Shown: positions 34,283 through 46,327 of the stretch, piece after piece
How positions within the stretch are numbered: the stretch's first letter is position 1
Layout: every line of letters begins with the position of its first letter
Assembly: GCA_907165135.1 (NCBI GenBank)
Contig: OU015567.1
Span: 8,499,001-8,563,000, forward strand
Length of the DNA: 64,000 bases
Source: Oikopleura dioica
Taxonomy: Eukaryota > Chordata > Appendicularia > Copelata > Oikopleuridae
Reading direction: 5' to 3'
Notes under the pieces: generated by a model
Databases searched by the model: none
The model's input: only the letters and a program-made list of their open reading frames with translations
What the model was told of the DNA's origin: nothing
Made by a program: the position numbers and the translations under genes

Positions 34283-36207
34283 ATGGAGGCGATCATCGTC
34301 GGATTGGGGGTGAACTACGCGGCCTCACTTGCAATCACTTTTACAAACAAGGTTTGAATAATAGTTTTTTCGGGAATTCTAAAAAAAATTTATCAGTGGA
34401 TTCTCACAAATCTGCCTCTTCCATCGGTCGCACTTGTTTGTTATCACTTTGCATGCACGTTTATTGCCCTGTATGCTCTGCAGCTTCTCGGCGTTTTTGC
34501 CCCAAAGCATGTGCCCGCGAAAAAGATTCTTCCACTCTCTCTCACTTTCTGTGGCTCAGTGGTCCTCACAAATTTATCCCTCAAATACAACACGATCGGC
34601 ACTTATCAAGGTACCAGCAACAATTCTGGCCGGTTTATGCCATTTTTCAGTCCTAAAATGCCTCGCCGATCCGCTTTTCATCGTGATCCAAACAGTTTTC
34701 TACGAAAAGCGATTTTCTCGTGCAATAAAGCTAACCATGGTGCCCATGATCGCTGGAATTGTCATTAATTCCGCGAACGATTTGATGTTCAGCAAAAATG
34801 GAACTATCGCGGCTCTGGCAGCAGTGCTGGTCACTTCTGTCTACACTGTGGTAGGTCCTGAAATCTTCTTCAGATTCTAAGTCATTTTAGTGGGTTCGCG
34901 AAAAACAAGAAGAACTCAATTTGACCCCAATGCAAATACTCTATTATCAAGCGCCGCAGAGCTGTATTCTCCTTCTCCCTGTTCTTTTTCTCGAGCTGGT
35001 TCTTTCTGGCTCTGAAATTTCCCTCTCGACCTTTATCCCAAGCGACGATTTAACAAAAGGAATGATGTTGGTAAACGGCCTTTCCGCCTTCACGGTCAAC
35101 CTTTTGACGTACTGGATTATCCGTCACACATCAGGTCTGCTTCCCACGTTTTCTATCTTCTTCAACCCCTTTTTCAAGTGATAACTTACGCAACATTTGG
35201 AAAATTAAAACTCTGCACAACCATGCTCATTGGCTTCATCAAGTTCAACGACCCGCTAGATACCTACCAGGTAAGCTCGTCTTTCCCAGAGTTAGAAATT
35301 TTCGTGACTCGCGAGCGGCTCTCTTGAGAGCGAGCGAGCACGAGCATGATGCTCTTCGTGCTCCCGAGCGCATTTATTTCAGCGTTCGCGCTCTTTGCGC
35401 TCGCGAGCACATTTCATTTCGCGCTCTCGCTCTCCTGGCTCCCGAGCACTGGTCAAATTTTGCTCTCGCTCGATTGGCTCCCGAGCTGAAAAATCTGACT
35501 CGCGAGCAGCTTTCAAGAACCTAAAATGATTCGACGACCCCGTAACTAATTCCAAATGAGTCCCTCTCTCAGAAGTTAGCACTTCGCGGTGGGCATCTTT
35601 TATCTGTTTACTCTCGGCTTTTCGCGTTCCGCTGCCGAGATAACTGATCTAATGAAGCTTCCAGAAAACGGAAAAACGAAAAATCGATCCACGAGAGAAA
35701 TTTATCTATCAAAGTGAATAATAATGCAAAAAATTGTTCTTTTAATTTTGCTCGCGAGCCGCTCGTGAGTCAATTCCATGGCGAGCACGAGAGCAGCCGC
35801 TCCCGCTCGTCTAGCTCCCGAGCATTGCCGACAAATGCGCTCGTGCTCTCCGCGCTCGCGAGCGGTTTCAAATTTGGGCTCGCGCTCTTTTGGCTCTCGA
35901 GCATATTCATTTTCATGCTCCCGCTCCCCGGCTCTCAGAGCAATAATATATTTTCGCTCTCGCTCTTTGCGCTCGCGAGCATTTGCGAGCATTTCAAACT
36001 CTGGTCTTTCCGCCGAGAGTAATTAATTATTACCAATTAAATAGTAAAATACCTTGCATCATAATTAATAATCATCAACGTTTTAAGCTGTTCGGGATAA
36101 TTCTCACCATGCTCGGCGTTTTTCTCTACACACTGCTCAAGCTGAATATATTCAACCACTTCAAAATGAGTTACTCGAAAATGATCAATTCCAATCACCA
36201 AGTCTGA
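34283..36207 (+). CDS. slc35e3: SLC35E3-like nucleotide-sugar transporter family protein
   Basis: Six exons, 34283-34351, 34397-34610, 34651-34850, 34891-35134, 35179-35270 and 36088-36207, join in phase to give 312 residues, essentially the length of vertebrate SLC35E3. Diagnostic stretches match that subfamily: LTFCGSVVLTNLSLKYNTIG, then MQILYYQAPQS, VNLLTYWIIRHTS, VITYATFGKLKLC and LFGIILTMLGVFLYTLLKL. About ten hydrophobic segments are expected, giving a Golgi/ER multi-pass carrier of the drug/metabolite transporter superfamily; the substrate of E3 members is not established. The last intron (817 bp) is far longer than the other four (about 40-46 bp) and is filled with two GCTC/GAGC-rich minisatellite blocks. 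Confidence 0.9.
35307..36010. repeat. GCTCNCGAGC-rich minisatellite blocks in the last SLC35E3 intron
   Basis: Two blocks (about 35307-35520 and 35745-36005) are built from degenerate units of roughly 45-50 bp of the form GCTCNCGCTCTNNTGGCTCNCGAGC, separated by about 225 bp of unique sequence. The self-complementary GCTCGCGAGC core gives many small hairpins. The periodicity leaves open frames on both strands rich in Arg-Glu or Leu-Ala, which I regard as by-products. Confidence 0.7.
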
Positions 36208-36391
36208 AAAACGCATCACACAAATTCTGCCAATACTCGAAAGAACTGGAAAATATACTCTTCTATGTACTCAAATTTGAAATTAGTATATATATAAACA
36301 TGGCTAGCAGTTACAGTAAAATCAGTACAGTATTCACAGAAAATAAAAGATGAATTTTAAGATTTGAAGATTTAAAAATTAAGATTAAAAA

Positions 36392-38633
36392 CTATCTATC
36401 CACATGTGGTTCAATCATTTCGCTGTCGGACATTTCTAGCTTCACCACGTCACCATTCTCGTTTTCTGTCGATTTTTGCTCCGATTCCGCTTTTGCTCGG
36501 AGAACATTCATTTTTGCATCTAAAGCAGCTTGACGAGCGAGGAAGTTTTTCTTTGGGCCTTTATTTCTCGTCGGAGTCGTGGTGACGGTCGCGTTTTCCT
36601 TTTGAGGAAGATCTTCGGGGGTCAGTTTGTCGACGATGATTTCCGGACTGGATTCACGGCCCTGCTGCGGACTCGGAGTTTTCCACTTGGAAGCATGACT
36701 TGGAGGCTGCGTCATTGGAGTTAAATTGAGTGGAGGGATTGACGGAAGATCGAGATTAAATTTGGGCAAAATCTGTGAAATGGAAAACGGATTTGTCGGG
36801 TTGACTGTTGTCGCCGGAGAAGCAGCTCCTAAGCTTGAAGCCAGTAGCCGGGCTTGAACTTGCAAACTCGCCAGATTCTGCCCGAGTAGATTTGAGACAT
36901 CAGGAATAAGTGCCTCTGGCGTAGGAACTACGGGCTCATGTACTTCAACTTCGACTCTATTAGATTTTTTCTTTGGCGCGTTGCAAATGCCGGTAAAAGT
37001 CTCACTCTCTCCAGAAATGGAAAGGGAAATTTTCACTTCCACTTTTTCGCCTTTTGCATTTGCCGATTGTAGCATTGAGAGGCATTTAGAACTAGCTTGA
37101 GTGGACCTGCCAATGATTTTGAGCCAGAGCTCGGGAGGACTCGCAACTGACGGCGTGCTGAATAATTAGATGTAACATCGAAATGTCGAATAATTTCAGT
37201 TTTTATACCTTTTTGAAAATGGCTGCAGCAACTCACTCGGGATCGATGGCCTTTTCGTCATCGACGGAGTCATGGTGATTCCATTGAAACTGGATAGTTT
37301 GACATTGCTGTCGAGCTCTGCCTGGGCGATCTTTGGAATTTCCGCTGTCTTCAAACATTTCACCTTTGACTTTTCGCTCGTCCCTCCTTTCACTGGTGTG
37401 ATTTTATAAGGAGAGGAAGTCGGGAACTGAATCAAGTTTGTAGTTGGCGTTTTTGGAGTTTGAGGTTGATTTTGAGACAGAGGAGTGACTGCTTCTTTCG
37501 CCTAAAAATAGTAGAAAAAAGGCGCTTTATCTAGCTCACCATTGAAAAAGCCGGTAAAGCAGCAAGTTCAGCAGTTTGCCTCTGAAATGCTTGAAGTAAC
37601 TGTAGCTGCAGCAGCGCGGAAGTGTCAATTCCAGCCGAGGTCAATAGACCATTTCCGATTTCTTGGTTTGCAGCGAGCCCAGCCGCTGCATTTAGCGCTT
37701 GATATTGCTGTAACAAGGCGGTCAACTCAGAGGACATCGATTCGGTGCTCGTGGAATTTATAATCGAACCCGTACTTTGGCCGGCTAGTGCTGCTTTGTG
37801 CGTCATTGGGAGGAGATGGAGCATATGAGCGGGCAGACAGCCTGTGTAGTTGTCTAGCTCTTTTCTACGCGCACCTAGGGGAAGGTCAGTATTTGGTTGC
37901 TGGGATAAAGGTCACCCTCCGAAGTAAATCTTAGGGTAAATGAGCCTTTAGTTAGTGTACGGCTAAGTCAAAATATAATAGTTACCTAGCTCATCAGCTG
38001 ATGGAGTAGCAGATTCAGCTTTCAAATCTTCGAAGGCTTCATATTTGGACTTTTTCGCTAAAGGAATGGAAAGATCTGGTGTCGAAGACTTTCTTTTGTT
38101 TAACAAACTGCAAAAGTCGTTTGAAACCTAAAAGGATATTTTCCAAAGATCTTTAGCAAAAACACTTACAGTAACTTGCGGGACACTGTTTCTCTTATTA
38201 CTTCCACTTTCCCACATGAGCCCTGCGTTTCCCAGGACTGGATTGACTCCCACTCTCTGTTTTCCATTTAGCGCTTCTGTCTGCGACTTGATCAAACTCT
38301 CGAGTCCGTGGAATTGGCCCAAAGCGGATAGCATGTCTCTCTCGATTTTGGATTTCGTTTCGTGCAGCGCTCCATTTCCATTGCTACTTGCACTGGCCAA
38401 CTCAATCTTCTTAAATGTCAAAATGAATTGGAAAGGGTTTTAGGATAGATTTGGATTACCTTCGCTTTGGAGCCTCGAGGGATGACGGTCGAGTGCGCCC
38501 GCTGCACGGTCGAGTGTGGACGCACTGTGACCAGCGATGAGTCGGGAGAAACATCGGATCCGACTACGGCGCCGGGCAGCTTCTCCGATGTCAACTGCGC
38601 TGTCCCCAAACCATCCGGTCGGCGGACCACCAT
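36392..38633 (-). CDS. Unrecognised nuclear-type protein, six exons
   Basis: Exons 38633-38460, 38409-38170, 38127-37986, 37874-37540, 37501-37209 and 37157-36392 join in frame (649 residues), so the gene is real although I cannot name it. Visible features: a conserved-looking block GCLPAHMLHLLPMTHKAAL; a Gln/Leu/Ala-rich helix-prone region (ELTALLQQYQALNAAAGL); a Pro/Thr-rich segment; KR-type basic motifs (LNKRKSS; PLAKKSKYE) that may be nuclear signals; a compact segment ELWLKIIGRSTQASSKCLSM followed by a predicted beta-rich stretch; and a charged tail with many SP/TP sites. Together these suggest a chromatin or transcription cofactor, but that is inference only. An AG acceptor lies 16 bp before the ATG, compatible with a 5' UTR intron or spliced-leader trans-splicing. 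Confidence 0.75.
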
Positions 38634-39805
38634 TTTTGTTCCACTCCTAAAATAAACTTTTAAATCATAATTTAGGCGAAAATATTAATAGATATTGATC
38701 AATGATCATTAGTTATGATTCATAACTTATAATTCATAAGAACTCATTTCATAAAGACTTGCATATCGTCGATATGATATCGAAAAGCCCCTACCGAAGA
38801 ATGTCGACTAGAACAAGATTGTCAATGAAATTTAAATGTTATTTTTGACACTATTATTTTTTCAAATTATAATCGATAAGCCTTAGGCTTTCATAGAAAT
38901 CTTATAGACAAACAATAAAGCAAAAGTGTTTTCCCGAAGCTGCAAAAAGCCGTAAAGTACTCTTGAAACTTACTTGAGTAGTGGTTTTTCTCTCGCGTTA
39001 TGATCCATGTGCGAATATTTCTCTTCGTTCTATATTTTCATGGGCGGCGGTTGTGCCGAAGTCATTGGCGCCCTGTTCGTGTGTGACGAGTTCTCGGAAG
39101 GCTCTTCTTCTCTCTTTCAAATTGCTCTTTCCACCTTCTTCTCTGGAACAAGGAGAACAGTGTCCGTCACGTGGAAACAAACTCGGCAAAGGCCGAAATT
39201 TGGAGGGCAGCCCACTTTCGCCCTTGGCGCTTTGAGCCAGTCGAAGCGATTTTGAGAAAAACGTGAAAATACTCGCAGGCAGGTGCCGACTTACTGCACT
39301 CGTGGGAAAATACAACAGAAGATATAATTCTATTTTATATTTTAATCACTAAGCGGCTTATTTAGGTCCCTCAGTCAAGTAAGAATGTAATCCGCTATAA
39401 ATCTATTTCTTTTAATCTCTTCAAGAAAAAGTTTGTTGGAGAAATATTTTTTGAAAAAAATATGAAGGGTAGGTCCTTAATTTCGATATAAAAAAGATCA
39501 CCTTGTCGCCTAAAATATTTTCTCTTCACAATTTTAATCACTAAAAGAAAGAATTTTTAAGAATTTTGACTCAATTCATCAAAATTTTCTTTGAATAAAA
39601 TTAATTCATTAATTTATAATGGAAAGAAAAAAGCTGATCTTGGTTGATATTTGATTTTTCGCGGAACATTCCGCGAACGGTCCCGGTTGTTGGCGTCGCG
39701 GTTCTCGGAAGGCATTGGCCCCGAAGGCGTTCAGATTCCGCGAAAACCGCACCGCTGCGACGCTCCCGACTTTTCCAAAAAAAACGCATCTTTCAAAGAT
39801 TATTT
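38634..39805. other. Intergenic region
   Basis: No supported gene. Open frames on both strands around 38981-39315 overlap each other; the minus one (38998-39315) has an irregular composition and no splice partners. The palindromic AT words near 38690-38780 (ATTAATAGATATTGATCAATGATC) are noted without a function. Confidence 0.4.
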
Positions 39806-41726
39806 TTATTTATTATTATTCTCAGTACTTGTGTCTTTGGATGAATTTTTGCTTTTGAAAAATTTCATCACAGATCTTCTCTTTGTTTTCTTCGATTTTC
39901 CAACAGTGACGAAGGTTGAAGCCGGGGACGAAGGATCTTCGGGAGTTTCTTTTGGGCTTGGAGAAGTTAAACCGAGTTCTGAGGCGTCGAAATTGAGGTC
40001 GATGTTGAGAGGTACTACTGCTCGCGCGCGGGGCTTTTGATCTTTGAGGGAGGCAACACATTCGTCTGGCGTTTCGGGGTCTGAGTCGATGTGGTTGCTC
40101 GAGAGCACTACTTCGTCCAGCTTTCTCATCAGTTCATCCGACAACGATTGCCCCTGTTTGTAGAATATATCATCACAGTAGGCGTAAATCTTATATTTAC
40201 CTGTTTTATCAATTGATATTGTTCCCTTGCTTCCCTTATTTTCGCCATAAAACTGGAGCAATTTTCCTCAGTCGGAAAACTTATCGTCAAGCTCTGCTCA
40301 GGGCATCCATAAGGACCCACACTAACAAGAGTTATTTTCACCTGGTCGAATACGATCGGATAGAGCGTATCTGAAAATAAAAGTAAAAAAACCCATCGAA
40401 GCATTCATTTTACCGATTTTTAGAGGCGGAAAACAGAGAAATAGCTTCTTGACTTTCGACGATTTAACTGATGATTCTTGCGCAGTAAAGACCAAAAGAC
40501 AATCGGTCAAAATCTTCGTTAGTATTTTTTCCTTTTTGGGCAACAACAAGGTGACATCATCCCGCTCATCAAGGACCATTCGTTTTTGACCCTTCACTTG
40601 GCTTCCTGGAATCTCGCTAAAGGCATCAAAACCTTTTGCCGAGTAGAGAAGCATTTCGTTTCGGACAGTAGAGGTGTTCGGCGTCTAAAATTTGATTAAT
40701 AGAAGGACCCCCGGTAGACTTACTTTAATATAAAAGTCAAAATTGTTTCCAATGTACTGTTTGTTCAATTCCGACAATTTGACCCTGTTGTTTAGCCATC
40801 TGCAAAGAGCATCCGCTTTCTTGTGAACCTCTTCGAGTTTTTTCTTCGATTCTCCATCGTCATCGCAATATTTGATGATTGGGGTCAGCAACAGACCGTA
40901 TCTGGTAATTCTTTGATGAGGCGAGCAAAGGATCGATTCTAACGAGCCAAACATCACTCCGAGCGTCGCTCGTTGCTTTTCGCAAAGTTTGAGAAACTCT
41001 TTGAAAAGAAGATTTGTCTCTTCTTTTTCTCGTGCGTAATGCATCGCTTCCGATGCGCCGGAAAGGTATTTCAAATACGGTTTTTGCAGCCGCTCGCTCA
41101 GGCCATCATAAATCTCCAAAACTTGTGCTGCGTTCAGTGCTTTGCCAGAAGATTCAATATCCTTGATGATTGGGAGGAGGGTAGATTTCCACTCGTGCAG
41201 ATGTATTTGATAGAGCTCTTTGAGATTCAGCAACAGTTTGGCTATTTCCACGTCGATTAGGAGCCCTTGTTGTTGAATGTCGATCAAGAAGCCTTCAAAG
41301 TGCTCTCAAATGTATAGGCCTTTTGAAAGTTAGTTTCAGATAAGGGCTGGGGTTATACGAGAGCCTTATCCTATGTAGCAATCGAGTCCCATCTTCAGAT
41401 TCAAGATATAAACCCGCTCAGTCGTGAAAATTTCCCAAATCGCTTCCTGGAACGATTTGTTTCTTTTCTCCAATTGAGCCGCATCTTTGATGATTTCCTT
41501 CCAGTGCTTTGGCAGTGTCAGTAATTCAAGAGCTAAAATATTCAAAAGGTCAAATTTCGATCGAGAAAGTGAAAATTACCTTTTTCGTCGATGACAGATT
41601 GCTTCGTTCCCATTATTTCAGGCGGGAGTTTCGGAAAACCATTTCTATTTTTTAAAATTAGCACTTTTATCCCTAGTTTGTTTTTTACCTAGTGTAGCCT
41701 TGAAAAATCTCTTCAAGCTGCTCCAT
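39806..41726 (-). CDS. DH-PH Rho guanine nucleotide exchange factor
   Basis: Seven exons (41726-41689, 41644-41580, 41532-41371, 41292-40724, 40684-40414, 40370-40201, 40153-39806) keep frame throughout and give 540 residues. A Dbl-homology domain starts with EAIWEIFTTERVYILNLK and continues through LERLQKPYLKYL-type helix sequence to SPHQRITRYGLLLTPIIKY, the conserved helix that contacts the GTPase. A PH domain follows (about residues 275-395, with KILTDCLLVFTA and the end helix EENCSSFMAKIREAREQ). The tail is Ser/Pro-rich and ends with a basic segment. The closest families by eye are the PLEKHG5/6-type GEFs. It is expected to activate Rho-family GTPases at membranes. Intron 3 (41370-41293) begins GA rather than GT and ends AG; no GT donor restores the frame. 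Confidence 0.88.
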
Positions 41727-42355
41727 CTTTTCAGCTAAAAAACAAAAGGCTATAACTGAGAATTCTCAATTTCAAGTGAAGATGTTTTACAATCAAACGC
41801 CTAGAGCCAAAGCTAAACAAGCCCAGCACGACAATAACTACCACTTACACAAAGAGTGGTTAAACACACTCGTATTTAGTTGTAACATCGACAATTAATT
41901 TAAATTAATCGCAAAAATAAAACGAAAGAAAAGAGTTCTTTCTCTTTTGAAATAATTGACTAAGAGAGATGTTATCTTTTACCATCTATTGACGCTTGGC
42001 TGACCATTTTGAATATTTTTATATCCATATTTTTGTTGTTTTATTTCAGCCTTCTCTTCTTTGTAAAACAAAGATATACAAAAAGAATAAATATGGGAAG
42101 CAAAATCGATTGCGATTCATGTCAAGCGTTTGTCTTGTCACTTTCCTGGCATTTTATTATTACAATATTCGTTTGAAATATACTCGCTTTATAACCTAAT
42201 GATAACTTACATTTTACTAAAAAACGATTTGAACTTGGCTTTTTATATGAATGATTATTCGCCCCTGCCGCGGGGCAAATTCCACTTTTTTGGTGGAGGA
42301 GGACTCACCATTTTTCTCCTGACCACCAGAGCTAGAAAATATAACTCAGAGAAAA

Positions 42356-43267
42356 ATGGACGTTCCTCTTGGCTGGAACAAAGGAAAAAGCGTGACACTT
42401 GGCGCGACTGGAGTTATTCTCGGTCTTGCTGGGTCGATTTGCGCCTTCATCGCCTTTCTCAGTCAGAGCTGGTTGAATATTCCAACGCAGATAACTGAAG
42501 TCGAAGGAGCGGAACAAGGCGTAAGCGTTACGAATTTACTAGAATCGGAAGAGCGGCCGGATGCAGGAAACTACGGTCTCTGGTTCGTCAATAGCAGTCC
42601 CGACGTTCCGCTTTCTCTTTCAAAGCGATTCTACAATTGCAATGCCATTCCTTTCTCAGGTAAATAGACGAACTGAAATTGGGTTAACAAGGATCATAGT
42701 TTGTATGTATACTCGCGCGGGATTATTCTCCTCTTGCGTCCTCATCGTTCCCGCAATGCTCCTCGCTCTCCTTGCCGCCGCCGTTTTAGTCAGCAGAGGT
42801 CAACTTCAAACAACTGGAACTCTCGCTCGCGCCTCTAGGTATAAAAGGAAAGGGTAAACTTGACGATAACTTTTGCTTTTCTAGTGGTATGTTTTTGCTT
42901 TCATGCGTTGGTTGTACAGCTGGAATGCTGACTTTCACGCTCCAGCAAAGTATTTGCATTTCCACTTGCCCTCCTGAACACGAATACTATCCGCTTGTCT
43001 CCAACAACGAAGCCACCCTTGGTAACGAGCTCTAACTATTCCGATCTCTAACTCTTCTCCCTAGGCTACGCATTCTATCTTGGCTGGATCTCCTCCGGCC
43101 TGCTCCTTATGGCCGCTTCCGCATTATTAGCCCTCTCTTGCGAAGCTCAGACGCAGATTTCTCACTGTAACTCGGCCTTCAATATGGCCATTGAAAATCC
43201 AATGATGCGCGCTCAGCCACAAATTGGCGAAAGTCAAATGCTTACTGAATACTCCGGCAAAGTCTAG
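42356..43267 (+). CDS. Claudin/PMP22-like four-transmembrane protein
   Basis: Exons 42356-42659, 42700-42838, 42885-43021 and 43065-43267 join in phase (260 residues). Four hydrophobic segments are present: GVILGLAGSICAFIAFLSQS, then FSSC..LIVPAMLLALLAAAVLVS, then MFLLSCVGCTAGMLTFTL, then FYLGWISSGLLLMAASALLAL. The first extracellular loop carries GLW and a downstream Cys (GLWFVNSS ... RFYNC), a shortened version of the claudin signature W-GLW-C-C. The C-terminus ends SGKV, compatible with a PDZ ligand. Claudins form paracellular barriers in tight junctions. The loop has only one of the two usual Cys, so assignment to claudins proper rather than the wider PMP22 superfamily is tentative. Confidence 0.75.
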
Positions 43268-43491
43268 CTTGTAAAAAACAACATTCCAAAATTCTAAACC
43301 CAGCACATTTTAATAAAAGTTGATAATTTTCACAAAAAGCGTATTTTTTATTCAAACATATATTCGCAAGTAGAAAGGAGAGGGTTAACGTGATAATCAT
43401 GGCATTGTAGAAAGAATCACCTTCTGGCGATTTTTCTTATCTGGTGTTCTGTTTGCAAGGTTAACGAGAAGGGGATATGAATTTGGAGAGA

Positions 43492-44821
43492 TTATGGGCA
43501 GGGCGAGGGAATCTCACTGAGAGACATGATCTTTGGCTCGTACACTGAGTAGTTGTGGATTTCATCTCTGTCAGTTCTATAAAACATGAGAGCGAAGATA
43601 AATAATTGTATTAGTACCTGAGTTTTTGTTTGGTAATCTGCATATGTTGGAAGACTCGAGCTACGTGTCTTTGATTAGGTGAAAAAATTGGGCAAAAATT
43701 CCGAGTCCGAATCGCGCACGCTCAAAATCGTTTCACCGTTCCTTTGAAAATCGACTGTATAATTGACCTGCTTGATCATTTTTAGAAGCACTGTAGAAGC
43801 CATTTTCTTAAAAAATTCTCATATTTTGAAATCGAAATTGACGGCATACCAGAAGTCTTTGTAGAACGGGTCGGTCAGAAAACGCCACATTTTCATCCTC
43901 CAGATCGACGGACAGGAAAATTATCGCCATGATGAGAGGAAACTCTCGCATGTTTGATCCTTGCGTGAAAATGCTGAAGATAATCAGCTTGATGTCGCTA
44001 AAATTCGAATGACAAACGTAAGGATGAGTTACCAATACTTCAAAAGACTTGTCGGGACTCCGATTTCATTGTAGAAATCTACTGTTATATCCTCGCCGGT
44101 CAATTCGATGTGCGAATAATCCGTTGTGTTCGTGACCTTTTTCAGTGATTCCGACTATTCGATAATTTAACGCTTGAACGCATAAATATATATTTCTGTC
44201 AGGCCTTAGGGTGGACATCGGGGGCGTAGCCCCTTTGGTTAGGGTTAGGGTACAAATATTCGAATGATTCGAATCGAATCTGTATCACTTTCCGAGACAC
44301 CTCTAAGAACTTTGACGGCAAACCAGGATTTCGAAACAATTGTCTACAAAAAGAGGAAACTCAATTGTACTCAAGAATTTTCTTACATTCTTTGTCGACT
44401 CTGCCATGTCTTGAAAGCCGGGGATGTAGTCGATAAGGTATTTCAGACAAGTCTTGTGTAAGGAAAGAAAGTTCTTGTAAATCATCAGTTTTCCCAGTCG
44501 ATGATTTACATTCATTGCTTCTGTGATCTTCTTTTTCATGCTACAAAAGTGTTGAGAACAAACTAAAGTAAAAAATAATTACCTGAGTGATCGATCAATG
44601 ACCAGACTGGACATTTCTTTTCGAAGAAAATCAACTGGATTTGACCGCTCAGAAAGACATGAGTCCAAATAGCAGTTGTCCGGGATGATACCTTTCATAA
44701 AACAATAAAAAACTTGATGGTCAAAATTTTAAGAACCTTTCACATACGCTTCCCAAACATTCGAGAGCGAGACAAAAAAGTGCTCCTCGTAAGGGTCTAG
44801 CATCTTTTTAAGGATCTTCAT
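43492..44821 (-). pseudogene. Unresolved or decayed minus-strand gene
   Basis: Several protein-like pieces on the minus strand suggest a gene from an ATG at 44821 (MKILKKMLDPYEEHFF) to a stop at 43492 (...EPKIMSLSEIPSPCP). Pieces include MNVNHRLGKLMIYKNFLSLH, ESLKKVTNTTDYSHIELTGE and SDIKLIIFSIFTQGSN with GT-AG signals between some of them. However, the segment around 44583-44692 cannot be read through in a frame compatible with both neighbours, and about 44190-44260 contains a transposon-terminus-like TAGGGTGGACA and a telomere-like run. I could not build a full model; it may be an intact gene with unusual introns or a decaying one. No domain is recognised. Confidence 0.4.
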
Positions 44822-46327
44822 ATGATAATTTTTAGATAAGGCTCTATTGATATATAATTGAATTACCGCGTATATATATGTCTATTATAGTATATGATAT
44901 ATCATGTATTCTATATAAATGAATTTGAGTGATTGAAGATTTTTTCAATCCTTGACTGTTGCTCAAGAATTCGCGTGTCAATAAACTGTTGTCGTTTAGT
45001 GACGAGTACTGGTTTTATAACTATGATTCGTTTAGTTTGATCTTTATTAAAATTATTTGTCCAGGAACCCCCTAAATTAAAAATGGGAAATAATGTAGGG
45101 TCCGTTTTTAAATAGAGAAAAAAATCAGAAAATATGAACATGAGCTGGCAAATGAGATTCTGTCAAGTCCGGAGCTTGTCGCAGAGCTAGAGCATGGATT
45201 TGAAATTGATAGGATTTCTTTGCGATAAGAACCATTCTTCATAAAGTCCGAAAACCGCCCAGCACCCAAAAGATCAGTTACAAAACCATTCCTTGAAGGG
45301 TGTCTTCTGAGAATCGATTACTTTCTTCGGCAGTGTTCGGGGAGCTGCTCGGAGAACTTTGCGCGTTTGTGCTATCTGAACAAGTTTTCTTTTTGAGAAA
45401 CTTGTATCGCAAAATTTTTGAACCGAAGATGTCATTAGGCTAACCTATCGAGTCGCTTCTAAAATTGTTTGAAGCTCGCTTTGAGCAATTCTTTTTCACA
45501 GCCATTCCAGCGGCTTTACATGCCTAAAATTACGATTATTCTAAGGCATCTTTCATTCAAAAGATCTTGCCTTGAAGCGACAACTCCTACAGGCCCTCCT
45601 GCATTTGATACAGTCTGTTTCTTCGATGCAATTTTGCTTTCCGTTCGTCGAATTGCAGAAATATGTGATTCCCTCAAAAGTGACGCGCCGAAAGAAATAC
45701 ATGCAGCTTTTACAACTTCGCCCGCCATAAAGAAGGCCTGGATTCTTCTCTCCGCAAATTTGGCAATACTAAAGGCAGCAAGAATCAGCGAAGCCGAATG
45801 AAAAGAAGATTTACCAGAATTTCATTTTCTTTCATCATTTTGATTCCTATTCTGAGGCAAGAATGACTGCATTCTTTTCTTTTCCCCAAAATTATCTAAA
45901 AGGTACATTTCGTTTTTATGCTGACTTTTGATTTAACCTCGGAACCGCCGTTCTGTGGATCTTCTGGCATTATCACTCTCTATTACAAAATTATTATAAT
46001 GATGCCTTTTTTCAACAAAAAGTTGGTTGATACATTTTCAAAACGTAATCAAGTCCTCAAAATCGATGAGAGACACGCCTCGCGAGCGCCTTCGTAAATA
46101 CCATACTATCTTCTCAATCAACAATTTACAAAGATATGTACATTTTCTGATAGGCATTCAAGCATGTCCGTCGCGTGAGTGACGATTTCTTTTTCCTTGA
46201 GGATAGATTTATTGTTGGTTTATTCAAAAGTATCCAATACATTTTAGTGACTACAAGTGTTATAATCAGTATAACTCGACTTTCTTCAAATCGATAATTT
46301 AAAAAATTTAATCTTTTTGGAAACAAT
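44822..46327. other. Mostly non-coding stretch with one possible small ORF
   Basis: Nothing firm is seen. At 45469-45801 (+, 110 codons) and 45516-45728 (-, 70 codons) two ORFs overlap in opposite directions; both have acceptable codon use and neither has a recognisable motif, so at most one is real. AT-rich dinucleotide-like sequence (TATATATATG, about 44868-44900) lies upstream. Confidence 0.35.

Noticed and set aside
35324-36026. Arg/Glu- and Leu/Ala-rich ORFs on both strands
   Set aside because: They are low-complexity readings of the GCTC/GAGC minisatellite within the SLC35E3 intron.
45469-45801. 110-codon plus ORF and overlapping 70-codon minus ORF as a gene
   Set aside because: The two are mutually overlapping, without motif, intron or clear promoter; left as a note in the intergenic entry.
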